A DNA stretch of 8,979 nt from Methanolinea sp. SDB (GTDB lineage: Archaea > Halobacteriota > Methanomicrobia > Methanomicrobiales > Methanospirillaceae), in NCBI GenBank assembly GCA_001412335.1, contig LKUF01000479.1, positions 1 to 8,979 on the forward strand. The letters are read 5' to 3'. Below are positions 1-6,851 of this stretch, piece after piece (positions within the stretch are counted from its first letter, which is position 1; every line of letters begins with the position of its first letter). The notes under the pieces are model-generated. The model saw only the letters and a program-made list of their open reading frames with translations, made no database searches and was not told where the DNA came from. Both the position numbers and the translations under genes were made by a program.

Positions 1-203
1 TCATCGAGGGTGAAGACGCAGTCCATCTCGAGCCCGCCGGGATGGCGCGTGCAGCGGGCGGTCGCTGCAAGGTCGCCGTCGTCGAATACGCCAAAGATTC
101 GTTCGGTATTCGGATCGGCCTTCTGGCCACGGTACTGTTCCCAGGCTTTCTCTGCGAGGGAAAACTCGGCGGGGGCGAGTTCCCGGGTGACGGGTTTTGT
201 CAT
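1..203 (-). CDS. GNAT-family N-acetyltransferase, N-terminal part (runs off left edge)
   Basis: The reverse strand encodes 67 residues from an ATG at 203 and stays open to the window edge. It begins MTKPVTRELAPAEFSLAEKA and continues through GVFDDGDLAATARCTRHPGG to MDCVFTLDE. An N-terminal helix, then a beta strand of the type 'GVFDDGDLAATAR', then 'LEMDCVFTLDE' is the usual start of a GCN5-related acetyltransferase, where the last segment leads into the acetyl-CoA-binding motif. That motif is outside the window, so the family call is inference from the N-terminus and the acceptor substrate is unknown. The start is supported by GGAG (213-216 on the plus strand) 9 nt upstream and a TATA-like CTTAATA at 243-249. 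The gene is GC-rich (42 of its first 60 plus-strand bases are G or C), unlike the block to its right. Another ORF covering the same bases in a different frame is a shadow. Confidence 0.7.
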   Translation of the reverse strand, partial: MTKPVTRELAPAEFSLAEKAWEQYRGQKADPNTERIFGVFDDGDLAATARCTRHPGGLEMDCVFTLD

Positions 204-212
204 GTGGTGATA

Positions 213-249
213 CTCCGTGATTGAAGGGTTCTCCCACCGAGGTATTAAG
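213..249 (-). promoter_or_regulatory. Promoter and ribosome binding site of the acetyltransferase gene
   Basis: Read on the minus strand, a TATA-like CTTAATA lies at 249-243 and a GGAG Shine-Dalgarno motif at 216-213. With transcription starting about 25 nt past the TATA centre (near 220), the leader would be about 17 nt long and would contain the GGAG, 9 nt before the ATG. The TATA match is imperfect. The positions are what support it. Confidence 0.45.
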
Positions 250-260
250 AGTAGGGAACT

Positions 261-304
261 GGGAATGGGGGGAGGGGAGGGGTTTTGGGGGGGTGGATGG
301 GGGG
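261..304 (+). other. G-run tract, potential G-quadruplex
   Basis: This 44-bp stretch holds six runs of three or more G on the plus strand: 261-263, 267-272, 274-277, 279-282, 287-293 and 299-304. They are separated by loops of 1 to 5 nt. This far exceeds the usual G-quadruplex pattern of four G3 runs with loops up to 7 nt. It lies between the divergent start regions of the acetyltransferase and the lipoprotein, upstream of both TATA boxes, so it is probably not transcribed from either. No coding potential is seen. Folding in vivo is not shown. Confidence 0.6.
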
Positions 305-405
305 TTTGTCTTATTGTTTAGCCCCAGAGAGAAAAACAGATATTGAGAACCATTTTTTCTGGGAATTATTCAATATTGGAACAGCCTTAACCAGAAAATC
401 CGTGC

Positions 406-435
406 GGTTCCTCAAGAACCCGATATGTATATTTA
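406..435 (+). promoter_or_regulatory. Promoter of the lipoprotein gene with adjacent inverted repeat
   Basis: A TATA-like TATGTATATTTA lies at 424-435, centred about 29 nt before the ATG at 459. An archaeal start site 25-27 nt past the TATA centre would fall within a few bases of the ATG. No Shine-Dalgarno motif is visible. I therefore infer a leaderless transcript. Directly upstream lies a perfect inverted repeat GGTTC-CTCAA-GAACC (406-420), in the position where archaeal regulators often bind next to the TFB recognition element. Its operator role is inference. Confidence 0.5.
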
Positions 436-458
436 CCTTTACAGTAACCGGTATCTGA

Positions 459-1034
459 ATGAATCGGTTATTTCAAAATGCATTCATTTTTCTTGTCCTT
501 GCCATCGCCATTTATTCTGCTGGATGTTCCTCTCAGGATACGGATAAAGAAGGGCCTTCTTCCGATGCGATCAGGGAAATCTCTGAACCTTACGAAGAGA
601 TCCCGGAAAAAATACATTTTCAGGACGCTCTTTTATCACTGCATTCCATGAATCTCACCGGGGATGATGCAAAAGTATCGATTCATTTCATCAGAGGAGA
701 AAACCTGAGTATCGATGGATCAGCTTCGCTCTGGATTTTTGGAGTCAAGCAACACAGAACGAACTATTTTATTGAGATCAGCCCCACATACCATGATATC
801 ATACCTTGGAGGGCATGGCTTCCTCGAGATGAGATTGATTTTACCCGGATTATATCACCGGATAGGCTCCTTGAGATGAATCTTCAGGTAATTCAGGACA
901 CATACCATATGGATGAGCCTATACAAATTGGAGAACTTGAACTGGCAAATGGAGTCTATATCATCAAATCAACTGATTCAGGAGAAACTACTATCCTAAA
1001 GTTAGATGCGGTTTCAGGCCGGATTCTTTATTAA
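459..1034 (+). CDS. Predicted lipoprotein of unknown function
   Basis: A 191-residue protein of no recognised family. It starts MNRLFQNAFIFLVLAIAIYS, a positively charged N-terminus and hydrophobic core. A lipobox-like YSAGC with Cys23 follows, so the mature protein is likely lipid-anchored on the outside of the cell membrane from that cysteine. A short acidic, serine-rich linker comes next (residues about 24-50). The rest is a soluble, probably beta-rich domain with segments such as ASLWIFGVKQ and NYFIEISPTYHD. The end, TTILKLDAVSGRILY, recalls the last strand of PepSY-type domains ('LDAxTGxIL'), but this is too short to assign the family. It converges on the VWA gene with only 18 bp between the stop codons. 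Its own promoter suggests it is transcribed alone. It is AT-rich like the surface block to its right, so it may belong to the same accessory region, but a functional link is not shown. Confidence 0.75.
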   Translation: MNRLFQNAFIFLVLAIAIYSAGCSSQDTDKEGPSSDAIREISEPYEEIPEKIHFQDALLSLHSMNLTGDDAKVSIHFIRGENLSIDGSASLWIFGVKQHRTNYFIEISPTYHDIIPWRAWLPRDEIDFTRIISPDRLLEMNLQVIQDTYHMDEPIQIGELELANGVYIIKSTDSGETTILKLDAVSGRILY

Positions 1035-1040
1035 TTTTAT

Positions 1041-1047
1041 AAAAAAA
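1041..1047 (-). terminator. U-tract terminator after the VWA gene
   Basis: On the minus strand, T7 follows 5 nt after the TAA stop of the VWA gene (plus-strand A1041-A1047). A U-tract without a required stem is the usual archaeal intrinsic terminator. In the other direction the lipoprotein transcript sees only a T4 (1035-1038), so the shared 18-bp gap looks built mainly to stop the VWA transcript. Confidence 0.5.
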
Positions 1048-1052
1048 GAGAG

Positions 1053-4000
1053 TTATTTAAGCGTTATATACCTTAATCCCGGTGTTGGCTCGGCAGGGGG
1101 TGGCGGTGGGGGATTGGCTATAACTGGGCCAGGGGCGTCAGGCGCATTCGCCACCACTTTAAACAATATTTCTCCAGGCGGTAGGAGAACCTTTGGATAT
1201 CTGAAGACTCCATCGGTATTTGCCTGTTCAGGGGTTAATTCAGCAGAACCGATCAACATCCAGGTCATCCCTGCGTCATTTGAAATATAGTAGAATTCTG
1301 TAACGTTCATGCTTCCACTATACGAACGATATATCGGCCATTCCATGTATCCGCTATCGGGATCATAGGATGAATCTCCAACATCTACATCTAATTCACT
1401 GGAATTTACTCCAGTTGTAATCATACCAGGAACACCAGTGATATAAGTCTTCGGGAAGTTCAGAAATGCCGTACCTTCGTTGAAGACTACCTGAGAACCT
1501 GGACCAAAGAGATTGATATTGCCATCAGTAAGAATCCGAAGCTGGTACCTGGCCTCCCAGACCTGACCCAGGTAGACATTTCCCACATCGAAAGTAAGTT
1601 TATTCGTAGATTCCCATTCGTTGGTCTGGTTGACTGAGTAGGGATAAGGTGGATCATGGATGGGTTTTGTAAGGTTCGCATGATATGAATCCACGTCCGT
1701 GTCTGGGATATAATCAAAGACCTTATACGTCTCGTTTATGGTTACCAATTCGTAATTGACCTCAATCTGGCCAAAGTTCAGGTTGACTTCAGTATCGACA
1801 CCTGCCTCTTCCTGCAGGTCTCCTGCGATGATCTTGTAGATTTCCGCAATATTCGCGGCATCAGCGTCATAATATTTGCCGCCGGTACTCTCGGCGAGGA
1901 TTCTTAATGTATCTCTTCCACCAGTGGATATATCCTCTGCAAACCCGATGGAATAAATCCTGATATCATTGTTGGTTGCATACGTTGCCATATTCTGCTC
2001 GCTGGAAGTCAGTTCAGAGAATCGATGCCAGTCATCGTCAAGATTTCCATAAGATGTCGGACTCCATGAGGTATGTCCTTCATCAGGATCTCGTGCCAGG
2101 GGATCACCATAATAATTGTAATCCCCATCAGAAAGGACAATGATTGCCTTAATAGCCTTCTCTCTTCCATTATCTAATACTTCATTGATTGCCTTGTAAA
2201 CACCATATCGTAATGGAGTCCCGCTAGCAGGTACCATCCTGTCGATAGAGCTGTTCACTAATGTTGGGTTTATATTAAGGGGCTCTTCGACAACAGCATA
2301 ATAGCCATAAAACCTGTTATCACCCGGATAATGAGTGTTTATATAGTTCTGATGGTCGGAGTTAGTATCATATTCTTCAGTATATGGCCAGTATCTTGTC
2401 TGATAATAAGATGGCAGACCACTGGAGGTTGGCATGTCCCAGTAGGAGTCCCGGTATATCCATTTGAAGCCTGTGCCGCTGTCAATGTAGTAACGGTAGT
2501 CGTACCGGTATACCCCATACATATTAGTCCAATCATAGTAATAGCCGGTCAAATCCCTGTATTTCCAGCCGGAATAGCCATAACAGTAAACAGTTTCATC
2601 ATCAAAATACCGATATTCCGGACTTAATTTTGCCCAGCCATCGGTTCCGAATGAAACAAGTCCGATGTGGTCCCGCGTGGGGCTTACATGCATGGAACCA
2701 ACGAATGCTTTTGATGCATCCATGACAGATACCATACGGTCCGGTTCATCCATTAGCATACTTCCAGACCGATCAGTACACAAAACAACGTCGATGGGTT
2801 TGGGATGAAGCGCCCAGCCATCACCTTTCAAGCGAATCAGGACATCGACAATGCCGGTCACGTTAACGGTCTGCGGACTTACTTCTGTCTCAAGTGAGAG
2901 GTAGGGATAATTTTTCCACGACACGGATAGAGTCTGGCTTGAGTACTCCCCCCGTGTCACATTTTCCCATTCTGCCGTGATGGGAATGGTCCCAGTGGCG
3001 GTATCGTCGTAATGCAGATGTTGCCAGTCAACGGTAAATGCCCCGGGGTTGAAATACGATATCGCATAGCCATCAATGTTGGAGATCGCAGTCTCGCTCA
3101 CCAGTTCCGGCTCCATGGTCACCTCGTATGTCTCCTCATATACCGGCGTACCGAGAGAAAATGTCACTTCCTCACCTTCAACGGGATTTCCGTTCTCATC
3201 AATCACCTTGGCCATGAGGAGTGCCGGTGCCCATCCCTCAACATCCCGACTCGGCATAGATTCCGGGATGACAGTGAACTGCATGTCAACCGCCTCCTGG
3301 CTGATGAACCATACCTCTTTTGAACAGCTTACCGAAGTGTTGTCAAGTGATGTTGCGGTGATTGTAATATGCCCAATTGAAGTTTTAGGCCCATACGTAA
3401 GCATTGCCTCTCCTATAGCATTGGTATAGATAGTCTTCTCTTCCCCGGGTATATTGGTTTCAACGTATATCGGGCTGTTACTGACACCATTCCCGAATTC
3501 GTCGATGAGAGTATACACGATTTGATACAGACTTACACCGTCGGCATATTGTTTTGGAGGATTATCCAAGTATCCTTCAGGATGGAAATCCTGTTCAATT
3601 AATATGGGTGATTTATTCGTGACACCCTGGATAAAGAAGTATTTGCTTTCTATATCTTCCATTAGAGGGTCCGCCAGGATGACATTCAAACCGGGTGATT
3701 CACTGGCCCTGAACCATACAGTTGCACTTCCCGAAAGATCGACAGGTTGCTGGATGCTCGTGTAGGGGGGATTTGCATCCAGGAACGTGGCATCCTCTGC
3801 GGTGGAACTGATTTCAAAATAGACTTCCTCCGCAAGGTTTCTGTTATCTACCGGGTTGCCCCATGCATCCACATACCGCAGGGTAACTGGTGCACTTGAA
3901 CCAACCGATATCATGGTTGGCACATTGTATGAATCTAGCTGGTAGGGAGTATCATGATCCACCTTCTGTGTATACTGGACCTCCATGACCTTTTCAAGTT

Positions 4001-4664
4001 CTTCATGTTTATATAGGGTGTATACCGAAATCGAGGCATTCCCGCTCTTTTTTAGGGTATTAAACCTCACAGTAGCTAATCCATTTTGATCGGTGACCTC
4101 GTCTGCCTGATCAATGGTGCCCATCTCATATTCCTGTAAGGTGAAATCAACCAGAAGGCCTGGGACCGGACGACCCTCATATGTGGCATTCAGTGTGATA
4201 ATGGCTTTATCGTAGCCATTTGCAATCACCCACTCCTTGCTACTGGTCAGCTCATAATTGTCCGGTGGAGGAGACTGCATGTCAATGAGGCCCACCGCAA
4301 ATTCCTTGACGTAATCTTCCCCCCCTACGGTGTAATGCACCTTCGCAAAAAGCACGGTTTCTCCGATTTCTGTCTTTGCGGTCAACTCCGTCTCTGCAAC
4401 ACCAGATTGGGACGTGGTGCTCGAGGGTGGATCGAATGTCCCTAAATTCGCGTTATCGAGCATGAAATCAACAGATAAATCTGGAACTGGGTTGCTTTGG
4501 TTGTATACTACCACCATAATAGGTGTGGAATCGACACCATCAGCGAGGAGATGAGGATCGCTTATGGTCGCTGAAATATCATCAGGTATCGGATCATCAG
4601 CAAGTGCTGTATGTATAAGAAAAACGCAAAGTAACAGCACCAGCAAATAGCCTAATTTTGTCAT
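1053..4664 (-). CDS. Large secreted surface protein: Ig-like repeats plus VWA domain with tyrosine-rich insertion
   Basis: A 1203-residue exported protein. Residues 1-22 are a Sec signal peptide with an ALA cleavage site. Residues about 25-600 form four to five Ig-like modules of the Big_1/invasin type, with recurring signatures such as 'DEFGNGV', 'DENGNPVEG', 'DAWGNPVDN', 'DQNGLATVRF' and 'NAIGEAMLTY'. A VWA domain covers about 624-950 with a full metal-ion-dependent adhesion site (MIDAS): D631-x-S633-x-S635, T816 and D846 (VLSDGD). Between MIDAS elements, residues 684-794 form a tyrosine-rich insertion. Residues about 955-1180 are beta-rich with many N-x-S/T sequons. The tail has P6 followed by AEPTPGLRYITLK and no membrane anchor or recognised sorting signal. 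The start has GGGGGGAG 8 nt upstream and a signal peptide immediately after it. The gene is divergent from the pilin-like operon, so a role as a surface or pilus-tip adhesin is inferred, not demonstrated. Its ligand is unknown. Confidence 0.88.
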   Translation of the reverse strand: MTKLGYLLVLLLCVFLIHTALADDPIPDDISATISDPHLLADGVDSTPIMVVVYNQSNPVPDLSVDFMLDNANLGTFDPPSSTTSQSGVAETELTAKTEIGETVLFAKVHYTVGGEDYVKEFAVGLIDMQSPPPDNYELTSSKEWVIANGYDKAIITLNATYEGRPVPGLLVDFTLQEYEMGTIDQADEVTDQNGLATVRFNTLKKSGNASISVYTLYKHEELEKVMEVQYTQKVDHDTPYQLDSYNVPTMISVGSSAPVTLRYVDAWGNPVDNRNLAEEVYFEISSTAEDATFLDANPPYTSIQQPVDLSGSATVWFRASESPGLNVILADPLMEDIESKYFFIQGVTNKSPILIEQDFHPEGYLDNPPKQYADGVSLYQIVYTLIDEFGNGVSNSPIYVETNIPGEEKTIYTNAIGEAMLTYGPKTSIGHITITATSLDNTSVSCSKEVWFISQEAVDMQFTVIPESMPSRDVEGWAPALLMAKVIDENGNPVEGEEVTFSLGTPVYEETYEVTMEPELVSETAISNIDGYAISYFNPGAFTVDWQHLHYDDTATGTIPITAEWENVTRGEYSSQTLSVSWKNYPYLSLETEVSPQTVNVTGIVDVLIRLKGDGWALHPKPIDVVLCTDRSGSMLMDEPDRMVSVMDASKAFVGSMHVSPTRDHIGLVSFGTDGWAKLSPEYRYFDDETVYCYGYSGWKYRDLTGYYYDWTNMYGVYRYDYRYYIDSGTGFKWIYRDSYWDMPTSSGLPSYYQTRYWPYTEEYDTNSDHQNYINTHYPGDNRFYGYYAVVEEPLNINPTLVNSSIDRMVPASGTPLRYGVYKAINEVLDNGREKAIKAIIVLSDGDYNYYGDPLARDPDEGHTSWSPTSYGNLDDDWHRFSELTSSEQNMATYATNNDIRIYSIGFAEDISTGGRDTLRILAESTGGKYYDADAANIAEIYKIIAGDLQEEAGVDTEVNLNFGQIEVNYELVTINETYKVFDYIPDTDVDSYHANLTKPIHDPPYPYSVNQTNEWESTNKLTFDVGNVYLGQVWEARYQLRILTDGNINLFGPGSQVVFNEGTAFLNFPKTYITGVPGMITTGVNSSELDVDVGDSSYDPDSGYMEWPIYRSYSGSMNVTEFYYISNDAGMTWMLIGSAELTPEQANTDGVFRYPKVLLPPGEILFKVVANAPDAPGPVIANPPPPPPAEPTPGLRYITLK

Positions 4665-4672
4665 AGTCGGTA

Positions 4673-4734
4673 CTCCCCCCTACCTCCCGGTAGTTGAGTC
4701 ATTTTCATATCAGTTCATTGATATTATATACTTA
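4673..4734 (-). promoter_or_regulatory. Promoter and leader of the VWA gene
   Basis: Read on the minus strand, an AT-rich TATA element TAAGTATATAATAT lies at 4734-4721, about 60 nt before the ATG. A start site near 4700 would give a leader of about 35 nt. This leader holds two purine-rich SD-like motifs: CCGGGAGGTA at 4690-4681 and GGGGGGAG at 4680-4673. The second is 8 nt from the ATG and is the likely ribosome binding site. Confidence 0.55.
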
Positions 4735-4813
4735 TGGTAACAGATAAATCCAAAAAAAATAATATCAAATATTCGGGTCCTAAATTGATTTCGAGATTAA
4801 ATTTGGGCATTAG

Positions 4814-4859
4814 ACAATATTCTACAATACAAAAATAAAATTGTACAAAGTATTTAAAT
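4814..4859 (+). promoter_or_regulatory. Promoter of the pilin-like operon with upstream repeats
   Basis: TATTTAAAT (4851-4859) is a good archaeal TATA box, centred 28 nt before the ATG at 4883, so the transcript is probably leaderless or nearly so. The GAGGT at 4865-4869 would then lie upstream of the start site and not serve as an SD. Just upstream of the TATA box is the 8-bp palindrome TTGTACAA (4841-4848). Also present are the inverted pair TACAAT (4823-4828) and ATTGTA (4840-4845), and a direct repeat ACAATA at 4814 and 4824, one helical turn apart. These may be regulator sites, but the region is AT-rich and such short repeats can arise by chance. Confidence 0.5.
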
Positions 4860-4882
4860 GAAAAGAGGTTGATTTCTCTTTA

Positions 4883-5998
4883 ATGGGATTTCAATACATT
4901 TTATCATCCCATAAGGAAAAGAAACGAGATGTCGGCCTGAGAGCTGATGAGTCTGCGCAACTCTCACTCGATTTTCTGGTTGGTTTCAGTATCTTCATGC
5001 TCACGCTCATAATTGCATCCTCGATGCTTTCAGGGATTCTTATTGGGTTACAAAGCAAGAAGATCGACTACGACGCGGTTGCGTACAGGACGGGTGTTAT
5101 CCTGGTCGAAGATCCTGGGGAGCCGAATGCATTTCCAAATGTTGTCACAATCGAGGAGACCGATCAGTGGGAGTTCATCGGATACGTCCAAAACGATCAG
5201 GTACTTCGGTTCGGCATGTCACAGTATAAGAGCTCCCCGAAGATCCTGGCACATGAGAAGATAGAGAGTTTCTTTGACCGGACAATATACCCTGATCTTT
5301 CTGATTACCGGGAACGGATTATTTTCGGCGATTACCCGTATAGTTTCAATATCACGCTTAAAAGACTTGATGGAGGCATAATAAAAACCGTGGGGGATCC
5401 TTATCCCCTCGATGCATCTTATGGATATATCAGGCGGGTTGTGCAGGTAAAAGATCCAAGCAGTTCAACAATAGATATGACAAATTATTATTTACCCCTT
5501 GATGGCGACGGGGAGTTCGATGTGAATATAAATTTTTCAGAACTTGTAAATGCGACAAAAGGCCCAAAATATTGGGTCGATCCACTGAAAGAGAGAGTAT
5601 CTTTCACTCTCACCGATATCCCTGCAATACGGGATCTCTCCACAGGTGTCCCTAATGTAGTCCTGGATAGTGTAAGACTCTATTTCCTTTCTGTTGATCT
5701 CGCAGGAGTTGAGTCTTATACTCCTCTTCCCGGATCATTAGACCTAAAAATCGATGGGGCTGATAAACAGAGCTCTGATTTACCTTTTGTCGTAACTGAA
5801 AATATTTCAATGGAATTCCCACCGGGCTACTTCATCCAGCCCTCCAAGTTTACCAGTGGGGATAAAAGTGCAATGAAATTGCGTTTCCAGTTTATTCCTT
5901 CTACTGCCAATGTTTCAGATATTATATCTTATCAAACGGTAAGTGGCTATCAGGCACCTGAACTCAAGCTGGCAGTCCTTGAGGTGAGGGTATGGTGA
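4883..5998 (+). CDS. Pilin-like surface protein P1 (resembles haloarchaeal DUF7287)
   Basis: 371 residues, the largest of the five pilin-like proteins. It has a 25-residue polar leader, then ESAQLSLDFLVGFSIFMLTL, a single hydrophobic helix (about 27-50) placed as in type IV pilins. A soluble, beta-rich domain predicted to be outside the cell follows. Segments after the helix ('YDAVAYRTGVILVEDPGEPN') and the 'AQxSxDFxVGFxxF' start recall haloarchaeal proteins I know as DUF7287. That match is from memory and unsearched. There is no other in-frame start before the helix, so ATG 4883 is firm. The protein ends AVLEVRVW. The last codons carry the ribosome binding site and ATG of P2, with a 7-nt overlap. 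It is the first gene of the operon, divergent from the VWA gene. Role as a pilin or pseudopilin subunit is inferred from architecture and context. Confidence 0.78.
   Translation: MGFQYILSSHKEKKRDVGLRADESAQLSLDFLVGFSIFMLTLIIASSMLSGILIGLQSKKIDYDAVAYRTGVILVEDPGEPNAFPNVVTIEETDQWEFIGYVQNDQVLRFGMSQYKSSPKILAHEKIESFFDRTIYPDLSDYRERIIFGDYPYSFNITLKRLDGGIIKTVGDPYPLDASYGYIRRVVQVKDPSSSTIDMTNYYLPLDGDGEFDVNINFSELVNATKGPKYWVDPLKERVSFTLTDIPAIRDLSTGVPNVVLDSVRLYFLSVDLAGVESYTPLPGSLDLKIDGADKQSSDLPFVVTENISMEFPPGYFIQPSKFTSGDKSAMKLRFQFIPSTANVSDIISYQTVSGYQAPELKLAVLEVRVW
5981..5994 (+). promoter_or_regulatory. Ribosome binding site of P2 inside the end of P1
   Basis: GAGGTG (5981-5986) lies 5 nt before the P2 ATG at 5992 and is formed by the P1 codons for Glu-Val. 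The ATG itself overlaps the P1 Trp codon and precedes the P1 TGA (5996-5998). This layout is typical of translational coupling and fixes the P2 start. Confidence 0.75.
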
Positions 5999-6504
5999 AA
6001 GATGCAGGGCAATTATACACAATAGAGGGTATTGCTGCCTCGGTGCTCATTCTCACATCGGCTTACCTGATGCTCTCTGCAACAACCGTCTTCACACCAG
6101 GGGAGACCCACATTTATGACATGCAGCTTGAACAGCTCGGAAACGATGTCCTTGCAGTCATGGATACTGCAGAAACCTGGTCATCAGATCCCTATCCCAA
6201 GAGCGAGCTAGAGATTTACGTAGAAAATGGAGATGAAACGGGTTTTGGGGAGAGATTTCTATATTTGGCAAATTCCACAGGAACATCACCAGAAGATAAT
6301 CTCGATTATAAAGCTACGATATTTGCCCGTGAAAAAGCAACAAATGAGTTAATCCCTATCCATTTCGGCGGTTCGGAATATTACCGCGAGAATGCGGTGG
6401 TGGTAACCAGATGGGTGAATGTTGATAATACTTCTCCCAACCTCGCAGGTGCCGATCCAAGACAGCAGACTGTGCTCCTGGAGGTGGTATTATGGCGGGT
6501 TTGA
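5992..6504 (+). CDS. Pilin-like protein P2 (resembles haloarchaeal DUF7288)
   Basis: 170 residues. The very short leader MVKDAG is followed by QLYTIEGIAASVLILTSAYL, one hydrophobic helix (about 11-30). The 'GQxYTxEGxxAxxxxL' start followed by 'TTVFTPGE' closely recalls the haloarchaeal family I know as DUF7288 (typically 'GQAYTLEG...TTVVTP'). A prepilin-peptidase-like Gly6-Gln7 site precedes a glutamate at residue 12, as in type IV pilins, although the residue before Gly is Ala, not Lys/Arg. The rest is a soluble domain ending VLLEVVLWRV. It overlaps P1 by 7 nt and P3 by 13 nt, so it is co-translated with both. A minor pilin or pseudopilin role is inferred. No experimental function is known to me for this family. 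Confidence 0.78.
   Translation: MVKDAGQLYTIEGIAASVLILTSAYLMLSATTVFTPGETHIYDMQLEQLGNDVLAVMDTAETWSSDPYPKSELEIYVENGDETGFGERFLYLANSTGTSPEDNLDYKATIFAREKATNELIPIHFGGSEYYRENAVVVTRWVNVDNTSPNLAGADPRQQTVLLEVVLWRV
6480..6494 (+). promoter_or_regulatory. Ribosome binding site of P3 inside the end of P2
   Basis: GGAGGTG (6480-6486), near-perfect to the archaeal anti-SD, lies 5 nt before the P3 ATG at 6492. It is built from the P2 codons for Leu-Glu-Val, as at the P1/P2 junction. The ATG again sits across the upstream Trp codon. Confidence 0.8.
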
Positions 6505-6851
6505 ATAATGATGCCCAATGGATTGTGATTATTGCATTCATCATCAGTGTCGGCATCTTCTTCCTGGGAATCCTCATCAACCAGTCAGTCCTTGTTGGGC
6601 AGACAACCGCCGAGGCGGTGAACGAGTTCCCGAAGACCGATATTCAGGATCTCCGGTACGAGGTGAGGGTCATCAGTGCAAGATATTCAAGTGGACCGAC
6701 AATGAACGACATATTAGACGATATAGCGGTTATCGGGCTTGAAAGAAAGACCGAAATTATTGATGTTACTCCTCCTGGGGTATTTTGGCAGATCCATTAC
6801 AACAACGGGGTTACCAGTTATGACGAGGAAATCAGGTACTGGGACTTTTAA
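6492..6851 (+). CDS. Small pilin-like protein P3 (possibly DUF7261-like)
   Basis: 119 residues. A leader of about 8 residues (MAGLNNDA) is followed by QWIVIIAFIISVGIFFLGIL, one hydrophobic helix (about 10-30). After it comes 'NQSVLVGQTTAEAVNEFPKTDIQDLRYEV', which resembles the conserved region after the helix in haloarchaeal DUF7261-type proteins ('Q...N..IYTENLATR...'). I hold this family call loosely. The remainder is short and probably helical, then beta, and ends EIRYWDF. It overlaps P2 by 13 nt and P4 by 32 nt. The start is fixed by the strong SD at 6480-6486. The likely location is membrane-anchored with the C-terminus outside, or incorporated in a filament after leader cleavage. Confidence 0.72.
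   Translation: MAGLNNDAQWIVIIAFIISVGIFFLGILINQSVLVGQTTAEAVNEFPKTDIQDLRYEVRVISARYSSGPTMNDILDDIAVIGLERKTEIIDVTPPGVFWQIHYNNGVTSYDEEIRYWDF

Noticed and set aside
323..363. Inverted repeat CCCAGA ... TCTGGG upstream of the lipoprotein gene
   Set aside because: A stem of only 6 bp with a loop of 29 nt in AT-rich DNA, expected by chance. It is not followed by a U-tract in either useful direction.
1006..1290. Plus-strand ORF with a glycine-rich stretch (GSAGGGGGG) starting inside the lipoprotein gene
   Set aside because: It is antisense to the end of the VWA gene. The glycine run is only the complement of the proline-rich tail codons, and there is no SD or family-like pattern.
2331..2627. Plus-strand hydrophobic ORF of 98 codons, which could look like a membrane protein
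   Set aside because: It lies antisense to the tyrosine-rich insertion. Tyr codons (TAY) read backwards give Val and Ile codons, which explains the hydrophobic look.
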